The position numbers were made by a program, and so were the translations under genes. Below are positions 5,484 through 5,684 of a DNA stretch of 5,684 nt, piece by piece. Position 1 is the stretch's first letter. Each line of letters starts with the position of its first letter. This DNA is from Lachnospiraceae bacterium. GTDB taxonomy: Bacteria > Bacillota > Clostridia > Lachnospirales > Lachnospiraceae. The stretch lies in assembly GCA_024403585.1 (NCBI GenBank), contig JAKSRN010000124.1, positions 1 through 5,684 on the forward strand, read 5' to 3'. Under the pieces are notes generated by a model that had not been told where the DNA came from, did no database searches, and saw nothing but the letters and a program-made list of their open reading frames with translations.

Positions 5484-5684
5484 TTACTCCGCCTGTTCTG
5501 CGTAAATATAGTCAAGAAATGTTTCCACCGCTTCCAGATCACCGGATTTTGCGCCGATCCCCAGAGCACAGCTGTTCACATAAACATGATATTTTGTCAT
5601 GAGAATGCTGTCGCTGACATCAATACCTACCGCAACCGGCTCCGTGCTGTATTCCTCATCAAAAGGCTCACAGTAAAGGAAACG
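5484..5684 (-). CDS. 3' end of an unidentified gene, possibly a substrate-binding or other secreted lipoprotein (partial)
   Basis: An uninterrupted minus-strand frame runs from the right window edge to a TAA at 5484-5486, giving 66 residues of C-terminal sequence; the start lies outside the window. The segment reads RFLYCEPFDEEYSTEPVAVG, then a stretch with GIDVSDS, and ends in ALGIGAKSGDLEAVETFLDY and an acidic tail. The pattern of a hydrophobic GI-A-S segment followed by a short helix with E-A-V-x-x-FL-x-Y is common at the C-terminus of sugar-binding proteins (GIxAxSxNPEAAxxFLxYL), which would suit its place before a DUF624 gene. That is a resemblance only, and other secreted proteins carry similar ends. 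It is likely real coding sequence because it stays open to the edge and a same-strand gene follows 107 bases later. Confidence 0.6.
   Translation of the reverse strand, partial: RFLYCEPFDEEYSTEPVAVGIDVSDSILMTKYHVYVNSCALGIGAKSGDLEAVETFLDYIYAEQAE

Overview
The window looks like a chromosomal segment of a gut-type Firmicute, most likely a Lachnospiraceae-like Clostridium relative. The support is moderate GC, AGGAGG-type ribosome binding sites, a lipoprotein substrate-binding protein with a Gly/Ser-rich linker after the lipobox, a CUT1 sugar ABC transporter with no ATPase gene beside it, an MsmR/RafR-type AraC regulator and a YesL-type (DUF624) membrane protein. The genus and the sugar cannot be read from the sequence.

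Every gene is on the minus strand, so transcription runs right to left. In order of transcription: (1) 5484-5684, the 3' end of a gene entering from the right, perhaps a substrate-binding or other secreted lipoprotein; (2) 4660-5376, a DUF624/YesL-like integral membrane protein; (3) 4343-4659, a 317-base gap holding a GC-rich, strongly folded element of nested inverted repeats, then the promoter of the regulator; (4) 3440-4342, an AraC-family regulator with a GTG start; (5) 3206-3439, a gap holding a bidirectional terminator, a candidate AraC-type operator (two near-identical 10-base half-sites 21 bases apart) and a weak, activator-dependent-looking promoter; (6) 1880-3205, the sugar-binding lipoprotein; (7) 1756-1879, a gap with a perfect 13-bp hairpin; (8) 862-1755, the MalF/UgpA-type permease; (9) 1-843, the MalG/UgpE-type permease, whose stop codon is the first three bases of the window.

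How they fit together (inference from family knowledge plus layout): the lipoprotein captures a sugar or oligosaccharide outside the cell and delivers it to the two-permease channel. A nucleotide-binding subunit encoded elsewhere (MsmK/MsmX type) probably powers import. The AraC protein probably senses the sugar through its cupin domain and activates the transporter operon from the 21-base-spaced repeat. The hairpin after the binding-protein gene probably lets that protein be made in excess over the permeases.

Most of the window is an ordinary sugar uptake locus. The points worth a second look are the folded element between the DUF624 gene and the regulator, the candidate AraC operator, and an EF-hand-like loop inside the sugar-binding protein. 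I see no CRISPR array, tRNA, rRNA, transposase, toxin or phage gene.
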